Assembly: GCA_037439425.1 (NCBI GenBank)
Contig: JBBIWA010000028.1
Location: 1 to 58,722, forward strand
Source: JBBIWA01 sp037439425
Lineage (GTDB): Bacteria; Acidobacteriota; Blastocatellia; RBC074
Reading direction: 5' to 3'
DNA length: 58,722 bases
This document shows positions 1 through 9,419 of the stretch, in pieces (the first letter of the stretch is position 1; each line of letters begins with the position of its first letter). The position numbers and the translations under genes are program-made. The notes below the pieces were generated by a model. It saw only the letters and a list, made by a program, of their open reading frames with translations, had not been told where the DNA came from and did no database searches.

Positions 1-508
1 ATCAGGTAACGCTCAGGCCGGGACGAGGGGAGAAAGCTTGTGAGGAAGCAGCCTACGTTTCAATCAGCAGTACCGGAGCCTCGGAGCGGGCAAACAAGCT
101 TCCTCGAAGCTCGGCGGCGGTATCAGGCTGCCGTTATGGTCTAAGATCTTCTGCGAGCGGTGCGCCATCTGACTCAGTGAGGTATACAAGCAACACAGTC
201 GGGGCCTCTCGTTTCGAGGCCGAGCGGGAATTGCTGGTATTGCGGCCGGGGCCGGCTCGAACTCCGCAGCCTATGGGTGTAGTCGAGCGTTCCCGCTGTA
301 GGAGCTGCAAGTCGGCGAGTGCAAACGAAGCGCACAGCCAGTAAAGCTACGGCGCCATCCCATTACCCTCAGCGGAGTAGATACTCGCCAGCAGGCCTGT
401 CTGGCAAGCCCTCTTCGGCTATTAGAGCTTCAAGGAAAACTTCGAGCCTCACTCTGACCTGTTCATACCCTTTATGACTGGGATAGCCGTCGGCTTGGTT
501 CATCCGCT
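1..508. other. Intergenic stretch, no gene recognised
   Basis: No open reading frame with a plausible start and product is visible on either strand. There is a weak imperfect hairpin near 387-405 (GCCAG...CTGGC) but no U-tract, so I do not call a terminator. The window edge may cut a neighbouring regulatory region. Confidence 0.5.
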
Positions 509-1807
509 TCAGCCAAAATTGATAGCCTGCTTGTCTGCTCTGGCGTGAGCTGACCTAGCGATGAGAGCAAGCTGTAGCGCGATCATCACGATCAGACAAC
601 ATAATGGAAGTAGCAATCCGAGGCGCAGCTCCCCATAGCGGGCCGAAACCACTCCCACAATCCAGGGGATCACAGCGCCGCCCAGACTGGCCAGCACGAA
701 CAGGAATCCGGCAAGTTGTGAGGCTCGGGCGCCGAAATACTGCGTAAAGATCGCTAAGGTCGTAGGAAAGACTGGAGCCAGACCAAATCCGGAGAGAGCT
801 GCACCGGCAGAGACTAGAGAGGGCTCATCCCCGGCCAAGATCAATAACATCCCCCCGCTGGCCGTTAGTAGCCCAAACAACACTAGCTTCTCATTGCTGA
901 CTGTGCGTAGGAAAACAGGAGCTGTTGCCCTACCCGCCAACAATCCAGTCCAGAAGAGTGATTGCGCTATCACCCAGCCACGAGGCGTTGCGGCACTCAG
1001 CCGCTGCGCGTAAGAGGCAATCCATCCGCCGGTAGCTGCTTCTGTTCCACTGTAGATGAAGATCAATGCGCCGATCAGCAGTGCGTATGAGCTCAGCCAG
1101 GCGTGGACAGAAGATGGGTTATGCTCTGTCTCTGAGAACTTGTGCGGGCAAACACAGGAGTTTGGAGTCCCAGCCTGAACCAGCTTGCGGCTTTCGCAAT
1201 CGGAAAAACCTGGCTGCCACCGAAACTCCAAACGACTTGCCGAATGACAGCGCGCCAGGGCTAGAGCGATCAGAGCTAGCACTGCGGCCAGACTGAGCAG
1301 CGGCAAAGTCAGCCAGCCGTCGCGCGCCAGAAGCACGATGAGCAGCGGGTTGATAACTGCTCCCAGACCCCACAGCAGATTGAGTAGGTTGAGTGCGGCT
1401 GCGCGGCGCTCCGGGTAAACTGCGGCAGTCAACAGGTTGGTCGTAGGGATAGTTAATCCGAGCGCGAATCCGGAACCGAAGATCGCCATCAGACCCGCCA
1501 CCCAATTGCTAATGGCGAGAATGGCCATCGCTGCTGACATAAGCCCAAAGCCAGCAGCCAGCAACGGTGCAACCGGGAGCCGTCTGATCAAGGGACTTGA
1601 GAGAAGGGAACCAAACATCCCACCGATAAATTGGGCGATAAACAACCGGCCCGCCTGTGCATCACCTATCTGCCATCTGGCCTCAAGCAGCGGCAGTAAG
1701 GGCCCAAGCAGCGTGTTGACGGCGCCAATCAGCAGAAAGCCTGCGTGACTGAGCAGCACAACTGGCTTGATGCCTGGCGGTGGAGCAAGAGAGGACTGTT
1801 TTTTCAC
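509..1807 (-). CDS. MFS sugar transporter (FucP/FHS-like)
   Basis: This encodes a 432-residue, very hydrophobic protein with about 12 predicted membrane segments in two halves, separated by a hydrophilic loop at roughly residues 205-235, the normal build of a Major Facilitator Superfamily permease. The N-terminal half has alternating Gly-rich helices (GAVNTLLGPLLPLL, FIGGMFGSLL) resembling the fucose/glucose:proton symporter branch. The gene lies downstream of the LacI-type regulator on the same strand and their ends overlap by four bases (ATGA), so the two are co-transcribed and translationally coupled. From context it most likely moves the mono- or disaccharide released by the glycosidases at 9420-15333 across the inner membrane. 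The substrate itself cannot be read from sequence; a drug or metabolite exporter is the alternative. Confidence 0.8.
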   Translation of the reverse strand: MKKQSSLAPPPGIKPVVLLSHAGFLLIGAVNTLLGPLLPLLEARWQIGDAQAGRLFIAQFIGGMFGSLLSSPLIRRLPVAPLLAAGFGLMSAAMAILAISNWVAGLMAIFGSGFALGLTIPTTNLLTAAVYPERRAAALNLLNLLWGLGAVINPLLIVLLARDGWLTLPLLSLAAVLALIALALARCHSASRLEFRWQPGFSDCESRKLVQAGTPNSCVCPHKFSETEHNPSSVHAWLSSYALLIGALIFIYSGTEAATGGWIASYAQRLSAATPRGWVIAQSLFWTGLLAGRATAPVFLRTVSNEKLVLFGLLTASGGMLLILAGDEPSLVSAGAALSGFGLAPVFPTTLAIFTQYFGARASQLAGFLFVLASLGGAVIPWIVGVVSARYGELRLGLLLPLCCLIVMIALQLALIARSAHARADKQAINFG

Positions 1808-2910
1808 TTCTTTGGGGATGTTGATAACTGCCTGGCCGGGGCCGTGGACTGGCGGATAACCAGCTCAGGTTCAACCACCACTATCTCAGGATAGGGGGCC
1901 TGCGGCCCATTGGCGATGCGCTTGAGCAGATGTTCGGCAGCTAGCCTGCCCATCTGGAAGAGGGGTTGCCTGATGGTGGTCAGTGCTGGATTGTGGAAAG
2001 CTGCTGCGTGCACATCATCAAAACCGATCACCGAGATATCTTCTGGGACCGAGTAGCCAGCTTCGCGCAAGGCCCGAATGGCTCCAATGGCAGAGATGTC
2101 ATTAAAAGCGAAAAGCGCAGTGAACGGCACGCCTGCAGCCAGGATCTTGAGCGCCGCGACGTAGCCAGTCTCGGGCGAAGGGGAGTCTGCTTCCAGTTGC
2201 GCCACGAGTGCCGGATGGATCGGAACTTCAAATTGGCTGGCCGCTGAGCGGATCGTTTGCCACCGGACCTCGGTGTCAGAACTAAAGTCCTGTCCTTTGA
2301 GAATCGCAATCTGACGATGGCCTAGGCTGACCAAGTACCCAATAGCTAGCTCCGCTGCGCGCTCATGATTGAGCACGATATTGGTCACACCTTCAACATC
2401 CTCGTGACCAGAGACGCTGACTACGGGTAACAGGGGGCGGTGGCGCTGCGGCGTATCCACGGCAATGATTCCTTCGACGCGGCGCTCCATGAGAAGCTGC
2501 GGATAGCGCTCGATCAGGTTGGAGCGGTGGCGATGGCTGGCGACGAAGTAGAAATAACCTTCCTTTAGCAAGTGATCTTCAACCCCACTCAGCACCATCG
2601 CCGAATAACCGTCGCTCAACTCCGGCACCAGCACGCCGACCGTGTAGGTGCGCGCAGAGCGCAGCGAGCGGGCAATAAAGTTCGGGCTATAGTTAAACTC
2701 GCGCGCAGCCTCGAAGATGCGATCCTTCGTCTCTTGCGGGATTGCGCTTGCCAACGGGGATTCATTGAGCACCAGTGAGAGCGTGGTCGGAGAAAGGCCA
2801 AGGTGCGCCGCCAGCTTTTTCAAGCTGATGGGACGCTCCGCCTTCTGAGCTTTCGACCTGCGGTTTGTAATTTCTCCATCGCGTCGAGACATCGCCATCA
2901 ATGGTCGCAC
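1804..2910 (-). CDS. LacI-family transcriptional regulator
   Basis: This is a 368-residue regulator with an N-terminal LacI helix-turn-helix (about residues 28-75, motif LKKLAAHLGLSPTTLSLVLN) followed by a periplasmic-binding-protein-like sensor domain (from YTVGVLVPEL, ending with the typical ISVIGFDDV and TIRQP motifs). I keep the GTG start at 2910 because an AGTAGGA Shine-Dalgarno-like site lies about five bases upstream; ATG codons at 2898 and 2892 are alternatives and would not touch the HTH. It is divergent from the TonB receptor gene, and the intergenic region carries a 32-bp palindrome suited to a dimeric LacI protein. The likely role is repression of the glycan locus until a sugar ligand binds. 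Ligand identity is inferred only from the neighbours. Confidence 0.93.
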   Translation of the reverse strand: MRPLMAMSRRDGEITNRRSKAQKAERPISLKKLAAHLGLSPTTLSLVLNESPLASAIPQETKDRIFEAAREFNYSPNFIARSLRSARTYTVGVLVPELSDGYSAMVLSGVEDHLLKEGYFYFVASHRHRSNLIERYPQLLMERRVEGIIAVDTPQRHRPLLPVVSVSGHEDVEGVTNIVLNHERAAELAIGYLVSLGHRQIAILKGQDFSSDTEVRWQTIRSAASQFEVPIHPALVAQLEADSPSPETGYVAALKILAAGVPFTALFAFNDISAIGAIRALREAGYSVPEDISVIGFDDVHAAAFHNPALTTIRQPLFQMGRLAAEHLLKRIANGPQAPYPEIVVVEPELVIRQSTAPARQLSTSPKK

Positions 2911-2952
2911 GTTAATCCTACTAAATCAAGATGCAGAGCTCTAAATTTTCTC

Positions 2953-2982
2953 TTGACTTGGAGTTGAGATCAATGGTATTTA
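2953..2982 (+). promoter_or_regulatory. Predicted sigma70 promoter of the receptor gene
   Basis: TTGACT at 2953-2958 and TATTTA at 2977-2982 are separated by 18 bases, a near-consensus sigma70 arrangement pointing toward the TonB receptor at 3175. The predicted transcription start near 2989 falls inside the palindrome at 2987-3018. This is a sequence match only; no transcript data. Confidence 0.5.
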
Positions 2983-2986
2983 CTGT

Positions 2987-3018
2987 ATCGTTTTACTAAA
3001 CCGATTTATTGAAACGAT
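2987..3018 (+). promoter_or_regulatory. 32-bp palindromic operator, probably for the LacI-type regulator
   Basis: The two halves are symmetric about 3002/3003 with 13 of 16 base pairs matching: ATCGTTT at 2987-2993 mirrors AAACGAT at 3012-3018, and the core TAAACCGATTTA at 2997-3008 has the central CG dinucleotide typical of LacI-family operators. A further TAAAACGA at 3023-3030 is the inverse of TCGTTTTA at 2988-2995, so a second half-site may exist. The site begins a few bases after the predicted -10 box, where a bound repressor would block initiation. Confidence 0.6.
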
Positions 3019-3174
3019 CCTCTAAAACGACTTACTGACGAACCGAAAATCGAAGGCCAGAGTTGCTTTCGCCTTCCTAAAAAGCTTTGCTGGGATTAAG
3101 AAATTGGGGGATATGCCCCTTTTCACTCTGACAAGGAGTGTCTCTACTCACCATCAACTTAGGAGGAAGGAGCC

Positions 3175-6100
3175 ATGCAGCGACAACCCTCATCATTTTC
3201 TCGATTTTCTCGCGCCGCCCGCTATCTGCTGCTGGCACTGCTGCTCGGCACGTTATGCCCAGCAGTGACGCAGGCACAATTTCGGGCCGGTATTCAAGGC
3301 GCCGTGACCGATGCGCAGGGTGCAGCAGTTATCGGCGCGACTATCAAACTGACCAACAAAGAAACCAACAGGGCGCAAGAGACCAAGAGCGGTGCTGAAG
3401 GGTTCTACCGCTTCGACCGCCTGGCGCCCGGCAGCTATACGATCACGGTCGAAATGAGCGGCTTCAAGAAGAAGCTGCTGGAGAACGTACAGGTCAAAGC
3501 TGAAGAGGTACAGGGTATCAACATACAGCTCGAGACAGGCGAGGTGACTGAGACTATCACGATCTCATCTGAAGCAACAACACAGCTCCACACTGAGAAT
3601 CCGAATATTGATGGATCAATCTCCACGCGGGAGATTAAGCGTCTACCTCAGATCGGGCGCGATCCATACGAACTGGTCCGGCTTGCCTCAGGTGTTTTTG
3701 GCCTAGGCGCTCGCTCTGGCACGGGCGGCTCAGAGGGTCTGCCGAACACGGTCGGTCCGGGCGGCTCCAACGACCAGATTTTCGCGACTGAAAACCGGCC
3801 CCCTGTCACTGCCGCTGGCCAGCGAGTTGAGGCCAATAACTTTCAGATTGACGGGGTGACCGCCATGAGCCAAGCCTGGGGCGGGGCAGCCGTGGTGACT
3901 CCGAACCAGGAATCCGTCAAGGAGGTTCGCGTACTGGCGAACAATTACTCGGCGGAGTTCGGCCGCAACACGGGTGCGCAAATTTTGGTGGTCTCTGAAA
4001 ACGGCACCAACAACTTTCACGGCAGTTTCTTCTTCAAGCGCAACACGCCGGGGCTGAACTCCTTCCAAGACTTCACGCGCGCCGGTACGGCGATCAGAGA
4101 TAATCCGCAGCGAGTCAACCAATTTCTGAGCCAGTGGGGTGGCAGCATCGGTGGCCCCGTCTACTTCCCGCTCTTTGGCGAAGGCGGCAAGCCTTACTGG
4201 AGCGGCAAAGACAGGCTCTTCTTCTTCTTCTCGTATGAGACCGTGCGGCGCTCGAGCAGCAGGCTGGAATCACAGTGGATCGAAACCCCGGAGTTTGTAA
4301 GTGTTATTCGCAATCAGCGGCCCAACAGCATTGCTAATCGGATCCTCAGTTTCCCGGGCATGACCCCGCCACGGGTGGCTGAAGTTCAGAATAGAGATTG
4401 TGCCTTTCTTGGGATCAATGACCCTGCTCGGTGCCAGGCGGTGCCAGGTGGGCTGGATATAGGCAGTCCCGGCGGTGCCATTGGTCAGCAGGTTCCGGGT
4501 GTTGGCGGTGGCCTGGACGGCATTCCGGACGTTCGGTTCGCCAGTCTTATAATTCCAGACAAGACCACGGCACAACAATTCAACCCCCGTGTGGACTTCC
4601 AGGTGACCAAGGATGACCTGGTAGCCTTCAGCATGTATTTTGTCCCGAACACCAGGGACTTCAATGACAGTTGGGCCAATAGAGGGCGGCCGGGGCTGGA
4701 TTTCAACTCTTCCCGGCGAAATACCGTAGGCACGTTGCTCTGGACGCGAACCATCTCTCCGACCCTGGTCAACGAAGCGCGTTTCAACGTCACCCGCTGG
4801 TTTTTCAATGAACAGGAGTCGAACCCTAGCATCGGGTGGGGGCTTCCGCAAGTCAATGTCTGCTTCGAGCAATGCATCCTCTTCTCAAACCACATCGGCC
4901 CTGGGGTCTTCTTCCAGACGACCTACAACTTCCGCGACGTGGTGAGCAAGGTGGTCAAGGCTCACGGCTTGAAATTCGGCCTCGACATTATCGCCGAGCA
5001 GAACAACGACCGCGCGCCCTGGGCCGGGCGACCGAGCTACGATTTCAACAACCTCTGGGATTTTGCCAATGACGCGCCGCGTTCTCAATTCGCTTTCTTC
5101 GATCCGAAGACCGGTGCCTTCACTGACCTGGCGGCCTACACCCGGAGTAAATATTATGCGCTGTTTGCCCAGGACGACTGGAAGGTTCGTCCGAACCTGA
5201 CGCTGAACCTCGGCTTGCGGTGGGAGTATTTCACCCCTCTTCGCAGCAGGAGGAACAGGATCTCGAATCTCATTTTAGGTCCAGGCGGCTCTCTCACCGG
5301 GGCGAGAATCAAGGTCGGCGGCGACCTGTTCGAGCCTGATCGAAACAACTTTGGGCCGCAACTGGGCTTTGCCTGGAACCCAGTAGCTTTTGACAAGAAG
5401 ATCGTCTTGCGCGGCGGCTTCGGCGTAGGATTCAACCGTCTACCAGGATCGAGGTTGCTCGAATCACGCTTCAATCCGCCGTTCTTCGCCGGCTTCTTCT
5501 TTGATCGGGCCAGCGGAAACATTCTTTACGCGACGGCCAGTGATCCCAATTCGTTTAATTACCCGGCAAATCCCAGGGCAACGCTGACCTTCGACCCCAC
5601 CACAGGCATCCCCACAAGCGGGCCGCCGGTCGGCATCAATGCAACGCTTCAGGACTTGCCGAATTCATATGCGTACCGCTACTCCCTGGGGTTGGAGTAC
5701 GAAGTCGGGGCCGACTGGGTCGCTTCACTCACTTATCAGGGTAGCGCTGCTCACAAGTTGCCGCGCACTGTCCCCTATCACTTATTCGTCACTCCCAATC
5801 CGAGAATAGATCGGGTGAACCTGGTGATGGCTGACGGCAACAGCAACTTCAACGCGCTGCTTGTCGGCGCGACGCACCGGTTTTCCAAGGGCTTCCTCTT
5901 CAACGCCGAGTATCGTTGGGCTAAGAGTCTTGACACCTGCTCGAACGATCACGATTGCCGGCAGAGCTACCCCTTCGATCAGTCTACCGAATACGGCCCC
6001 TCGGATTTCGACGTGCGGCATACGTTGAAGGCTTCAGGTGTTTGGAGCTTGCCGATTTTCCGCGACAACAGGGGCGTCGCAGGTAGACTGCTTGGAGGCT

Positions 6101-6618
6101 GGGAATTGAGCGGAATTCTCACCGCTGCCTCAGGGTTTCCGTGGACGCCCGTGGTCGGTGGTTCGGCCTGCAACGTAGCCGTCGCCGGTGGTGGTGTGTG
6201 CCCGTTGCGGCCCATAGCTCAAATACGGCGCGCTGCCACCAACGACACCAGCAACAAGACATTCCTTGGGGCTGGCCAGTTTCCAGGCGGCGGGCTGCTC
6301 TACTTCACGCCGCCCCCGGCAGGATCGTTCACTTCTCCGCCGCGTCCGGGTGTAGGTCGCAACAGCTTGCGTGGCCCAGGCTATTTCAGTGTGGACATGA
6401 CTGCGCTCAAACGTTTCGGCCTGCCAGCAATGCGGTTTCTTGGAGAAGGTGCCGGGATCGAAATCCGGGTTAACGCTTATAACCTTTTCAACCGGCTGAA
6501 TCTTGCGCCCTTCAGCGCCAACGCTGACAACACGCAGATTCAGCACGTGGACTTCGGGCGGGCGATCCGGGCCTTGTCTGGCAGGGTAGCCGAAGTTCAG
6601 CTCCGCTTCAGCTTCTGA
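3175..6618 (+). CDS. TonB-dependent receptor with carboxypeptidase-regulatory domain (SusC/Oar-like)
   Basis: This 1147-residue outer-membrane receptor has a signal peptide ending near VTQAQ (residue 35), a carboxypeptidase-regulatory-like beta-sandwich at about 38-120 (GAVTDAQGAAVIGATIKL), a plug region (about 130-260, with VEANNFQIDGV and SVKEVRVLANNYSAEFGR), and a long beta-barrel ending in a terminal phenylalanine (VQLRFSF), as expected for BAM-dependent insertion. Receptors of this length and build are abundant in Acidobacteriota. A strong AGGAGG lies at 3161-3166, eight bases before the ATG. It is the first gene after the predicted LacI-controlled promoter, so it likely imports oligosaccharides across the outer membrane for the downstream enzymes. 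No SusD-type lipoprotein gene accompanies it, which is normal for this phylum. Substrate is inferred from neighbours. Confidence 0.93.
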   Translation: MQRQPSSFSRFSRAARYLLLALLLGTLCPAVTQAQFRAGIQGAVTDAQGAAVIGATIKLTNKETNRAQETKSGAEGFYRFDRLAPGSYTITVEMSGFKKKLLENVQVKAEEVQGINIQLETGEVTETITISSEATTQLHTENPNIDGSISTREIKRLPQIGRDPYELVRLASGVFGLGARSGTGGSEGLPNTVGPGGSNDQIFATENRPPVTAAGQRVEANNFQIDGVTAMSQAWGGAAVVTPNQESVKEVRVLANNYSAEFGRNTGAQILVVSENGTNNFHGSFFFKRNTPGLNSFQDFTRAGTAIRDNPQRVNQFLSQWGGSIGGPVYFPLFGEGGKPYWSGKDRLFFFFSYETVRRSSSRLESQWIETPEFVSVIRNQRPNSIANRILSFPGMTPPRVAEVQNRDCAFLGINDPARCQAVPGGLDIGSPGGAIGQQVPGVGGGLDGIPDVRFASLIIPDKTTAQQFNPRVDFQVTKDDLVAFSMYFVPNTRDFNDSWANRGRPGLDFNSSRRNTVGTLLWTRTISPTLVNEARFNVTRWFFNEQESNPSIGWGLPQVNVCFEQCILFSNHIGPGVFFQTTYNFRDVVSKVVKAHGLKFGLDIIAEQNNDRAPWAGRPSYDFNNLWDFANDAPRSQFAFFDPKTGAFTDLAAYTRSKYYALFAQDDWKVRPNLTLNLGLRWEYFTPLRSRRNRISNLILGPGGSLTGARIKVGGDLFEPDRNNFGPQLGFAWNPVAFDKKIVLRGGFGVGFNRLPGSRLLESRFNPPFFAGFFFDRASGNILYATASDPNSFNYPANPRATLTFDPTTGIPTSGPPVGINATLQDLPNSYAYRYSLGLEYEVGADWVASLTYQGSAAHKLPRTVPYHLFVTPNPRIDRVNLVMADGNSNFNALLVGATHRFSKGFLFNAEYRWAKSLDTCSNDHDCRQSYPFDQSTEYGPSDFDVRHTLKASGVWSLPIFRDNRGVAGRLLGGWELSGILTAASGFPWTPVVGGSACNVAVAGGGVCPLRPIAQIRRAATNDTSNKTFLGAGQFPGGGLLYFTPPPAGSFTSPPRPGVGRNSLRGPGYFSVDMTALKRFGLPAMRFLGEGAGIEIRVNAYNLFNRLNLAPFSANADNTQIQHVDFGRAIRALSGRVAEVQLRFSF

Positions 6619-6625
6619 TAGAATC

Positions 6626-6658
6626 AGGCGGGAGGTCCAGAGCATCACCCTCCCGCCT
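6626..6658 (+). terminator. Hairpin terminator or attenuator after the receptor gene
   Basis: AGGCGGGAGG at 6626-6635 pairs perfectly with CCTCCCGCCT at 6649-6658 around a 13-base loop, starting eight bases after the receptor stop codon, and is followed only by a short T-run (TTTCC). The stem is strong but the U-tract is weak, so it may attenuate rather than stop transcription into the TPR genes, giving more receptor than downstream product. Confidence 0.65.
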
Positions 6659-6668
6659 TTCCGATGTT

Positions 6669-8123
6669 ATGTCCACCGTTGCCTGCCAATCTACTGCCGG
6701 GAATTTCTTCCTTTCTGCCCTGGTGAGTTCGATCTTGTGCCTGACGGCCGCTGCGCAGCCTCAGTCACCAGCCAGAGAGTCGCTCGCTTCTGCCGACGCT
6801 GCGATGCGGGCCGGGCGCTTTGCCGACGCCGCACGAGAGTACGGAGCGTGGCTCAAAACTCATCCCCAGTCAAAAGGAGTCCTGCTAGCACTGGGGATTT
6901 GTTACATCCAACTGGGACGGCGGGAGGAAGCCGTAGCGATGCTGCGCCGCTACGTGAAGCTGGCCCCCAGATCGGCTGCCGGATACGCCGCGCTCGGCAT
7001 TGCGCTGCTCGATGGCGCGAAAACCGCAGAGGCGAAAGTAGCATTGGAGACTGCGGTCCGGCTCAATCCTAAACAGGTAGACGCCGTCGAAGCACTCGCC
7101 CGGGTCTATCTGGTTGAAGGAGAAGCCAACAAGGCAGTAGCCCTGCTGCAGCCGCTGGTGGCATCGGGAACAAGTGACGAGGCAGTAGCGTTGTTCGGCG
7201 AGGCGCTGATCAAGTCTGGGCAGACGCCTGCTGCTGCCGCCTTGCTCGAGCAGCAGCTTCAAGCCAATCCACGCAGCACTGCTCAGATCTACGCCCTGGC
7301 AGCCTGGGCATACCTCAAGATGGGCAACCAGGCTAAGGCTGCCGAGGTCTGCGAACAGGGCATGAGAGTCTATCCCGACTCTGAGATCGCGGCAGCTTAC
7401 CTCGCTCTCCCCGCGCCGTTTCTGGCTGAGCGGATCGGCGCGCGCATTGAGCAGTTGCAGAAGGCTCCAGACGTAGCCGAAATGATAGCCGTTGCTCGTG
7501 TGCTGATAGACGCTGACCCGGCGAGCAAAACGAGGGCCAACGAAATCGCCGAGCGACTGCTGGCTCAGGCAATTCAACTGGCGCCGGGCAACGCTTCAGC
7601 CCACTACAACTACGGCCGCGCACTCAGCCGCAACGACACGGAACGCGCGCTTAGAGAGTGGGAACAGGCCCTGGCCCTCAATCCTGAGGATGAGCTTCGA
7701 CTACAGATTTTGATTCAGATTGGCGCAGCCAGGCTCGATCTTTCGGACTTTGAGGCAGCTGAAGAGGCCTTCAAGTCAGCGCTGGAGATCACTCGCAAAC
7801 TCCCGCGCCGCAACCCAGAGGCAGCGCTGGAATACGTCCGCTTCCTGCAGTTGAGGTCAAGACCTGAGGAGGCGGAAGCCTTGCTAAAAGAAATCCTGAG
7901 TTGGAACCCCTTTTCTCCTCAAGCACATTTGGAACTGGCCAAGCTGCTCACCCGTCGCGGACAGTGGGCCAGGGCCGCCGAGGAAGGTGAGTTCGTTTTG
8001 CGCAACGCGGGAGAGGATGAGCAACTTTTGGCTGCGGCGCATATGTTGCTGGCCCGTGCTTATTACCGTTTGAATCGGCCAGAGAAAGCGCGACAGCACG
8101 AAGCCTGGATCAAGTCGCGCTGA
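6669..8123 (+). CDS. Exported tetratricopeptide-repeat protein
   Basis: This 484-residue protein has a putative signal peptide (about residues 1-30, ending in TAAAQ) and then an array of TPR helices through most of its length, recognisable by repeated A-x-x-x-G-x-x-x-x-A and P-pattern units such as AMRAGRFADAAREYGAWLKT and LGIALLDGAKTAEAKVALET. It follows the receptor gene after the hairpin at 6626-6658, and its TGA overlaps the ATG of the next TPR gene by one base (TGATG), so translation is coupled. The role is probably scaffolding on the periplasmic side. SusD proteins are themselves built on TPR-like helices, so a glycan-receptor partner role is conceivable, but that is inference. An alternative is a general envelope scaffold unrelated to glycans. 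Confidence 0.82.
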   Translation: MSTVACQSTAGNFFLSALVSSILCLTAAAQPQSPARESLASADAAMRAGRFADAAREYGAWLKTHPQSKGVLLALGICYIQLGRREEAVAMLRRYVKLAPRSAAGYAALGIALLDGAKTAEAKVALETAVRLNPKQVDAVEALARVYLVEGEANKAVALLQPLVASGTSDEAVALFGEALIKSGQTPAAAALLEQQLQANPRSTAQIYALAAWAYLKMGNQAKAAEVCEQGMRVYPDSEIAAAYLALPAPFLAERIGARIEQLQKAPDVAEMIAVARVLIDADPASKTRANEIAERLLAQAIQLAPGNASAHYNYGRALSRNDTERALREWEQALALNPEDELRLQILIQIGAARLDLSDFEAAEEAFKSALEITRKLPRRNPEAALEYVRFLQLRSRPEEAEALLKEILSWNPFSPQAHLELAKLLTRRGQWARAAEEGEFVLRNAGEDEQLLAAAHMLLARAYYRLNRPEKARQHEAWIKSR

Positions 8124-9367
8124 TGCTAGCCAATATGCTCAAAGTAACTCTCAATTCAGTGATCATCGCCCTGCTGGCCCTTTCGGCCGCGCCGTCATGG
8201 GCGCAACAACGGCCCGTCTCTTCTGAAGCTTTTGACCAGGTGGCGGCTCGGGCTGAACAGGCCCGTAGTGCCAGTCGCATCGAGGAGGCGATCAAGCTTT
8301 ATCGGAAGGCGCTCTCTTTGCGGCCGCGATGGGCAGAAGGCTGGTGGTATCTGGGCACGCTTCTATACGACCGGGACGCTTTCGCCGAGGCGGCCGCCGC
8401 CTTCGGCAAGGCGACGGCTCTCAATCCGCAGGTCGGAACGGCCTGGGTGATGCTGGGGCTGTGTGAGTTCAAGCTTGGCCGCTACAACGACGCCCTCACT
8501 CACATCCAGCAAGGGAGACGCCTGGGTGTGAGCGCTGATGCGCAATTCAGGCAGGTGATGCTATACCACGAAGGCGTGCTGCTGCTCGGCAAAGGGAAGT
8601 TCGAGCTGGCGCAGGAGACGCTCGGATTGCTAAGCCGCGATGGGATTGAGAACGAGGAGGTTACCATTGCACTCGGGCTTGCGGTTCTTCGCCTTCGCCC
8701 TTCAGATCTGCTGGCTGGGGATGCAACTTTGCGCGATAGGGTATGGCGCGCCGGTCGGGCGGAACATCTGGCGGCACAGAAGAGATTCAACGAAGCGTCG
8801 CTCGAGTACGAGCGCCTGGTGACAGACTTCCCGACGAAGCCCAATGTTCAGTATGCATACGGGCGATATTTGCTCAAAAGCAACGAAGAAGAGAAGGCGA
8901 TCGCAGCCTTTCAGCGCGAGATTGAAAATGACCCCACCCATCTGCCGGCACATCTCTTTCTCGCCGACACCAAACTAAGACTCAAAGACTTCGCTGGCGG
9001 ACTTCCCTATGCCGAAAAAGCGGTGAAGCTCAACCCACGGCTGCCGCTCGGACATTACCTTCTCGGATCGTTGCTGCTTGAGACCGGTCAGACGGCGCGA
9101 GCAATCGGGGAACTGGAGGCCGCCGCGCGATTGCTGCCGAACGAGCCGAAGATTTACTTCGCTCTGGGACGCGCCTACGCCCGCGCCAACCGGCAGAAGG
9201 ATGCAGCAGCGGCGCGCGCAACTTTCCTGCGCCTGACAAAACAGGCCGAGGCGGCCAAGAGCGGTGAAAGTGAGCAACAGACCCAACCGGCTCCGGCCAA
9301 CTCTCCGGATCAGGCGAAACCGAGCCGACCACGGGGAGCGGCGAAGGGTGCAAAACGCAAGCCTTAA
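8123..9367 (+). CDS. Second exported tetratricopeptide-repeat protein
   Basis: This 414-residue protein starts at the ATG that overlaps the preceding stop codon. A signal peptide (about residues 1-27, ending APSWAQ) precedes several TPR units (for example AIKLYRKALSLRPRWAEGWW and AAAFGKATALNPQVGTAWVM). The last 45 residues are low-complexity, rich in Pro, Lys and Gln, and end in a basic tail (GAAKGAKRKP), which may contact nucleic acid, peptidoglycan or acidic surfaces. It is similar in build to the preceding protein and probably arose by duplication. Its position between the receptor and the glycosidases suggests it belongs to the same transcription unit. No enzymatic motif is visible. Confidence 0.82.
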   Translation: MLANMLKVTLNSVIIALLALSAAPSWAQQRPVSSEAFDQVAARAEQARSASRIEEAIKLYRKALSLRPRWAEGWWYLGTLLYDRDAFAEAAAAFGKATALNPQVGTAWVMLGLCEFKLGRYNDALTHIQQGRRLGVSADAQFRQVMLYHEGVLLLGKGKFELAQETLGLLSRDGIENEEVTIALGLAVLRLRPSDLLAGDATLRDRVWRAGRAEHLAAQKRFNEASLEYERLVTDFPTKPNVQYAYGRYLLKSNEEEKAIAAFQREIENDPTHLPAHLFLADTKLRLKDFAGGLPYAEKAVKLNPRLPLGHYLLGSLLLETGQTARAIGELEAAARLLPNEPKIYFALGRAYARANRQKDAAAARATFLRLTKQAEAAKSGESEQQTQPAPANSPDQAKPSRPRGAAKGAKRKP

Positions 9368-9419
9368 CGAAACAGACATAGTCACAATGGCGCCGCATCG
9401 TTGACCGGTGAGTAAGGTT

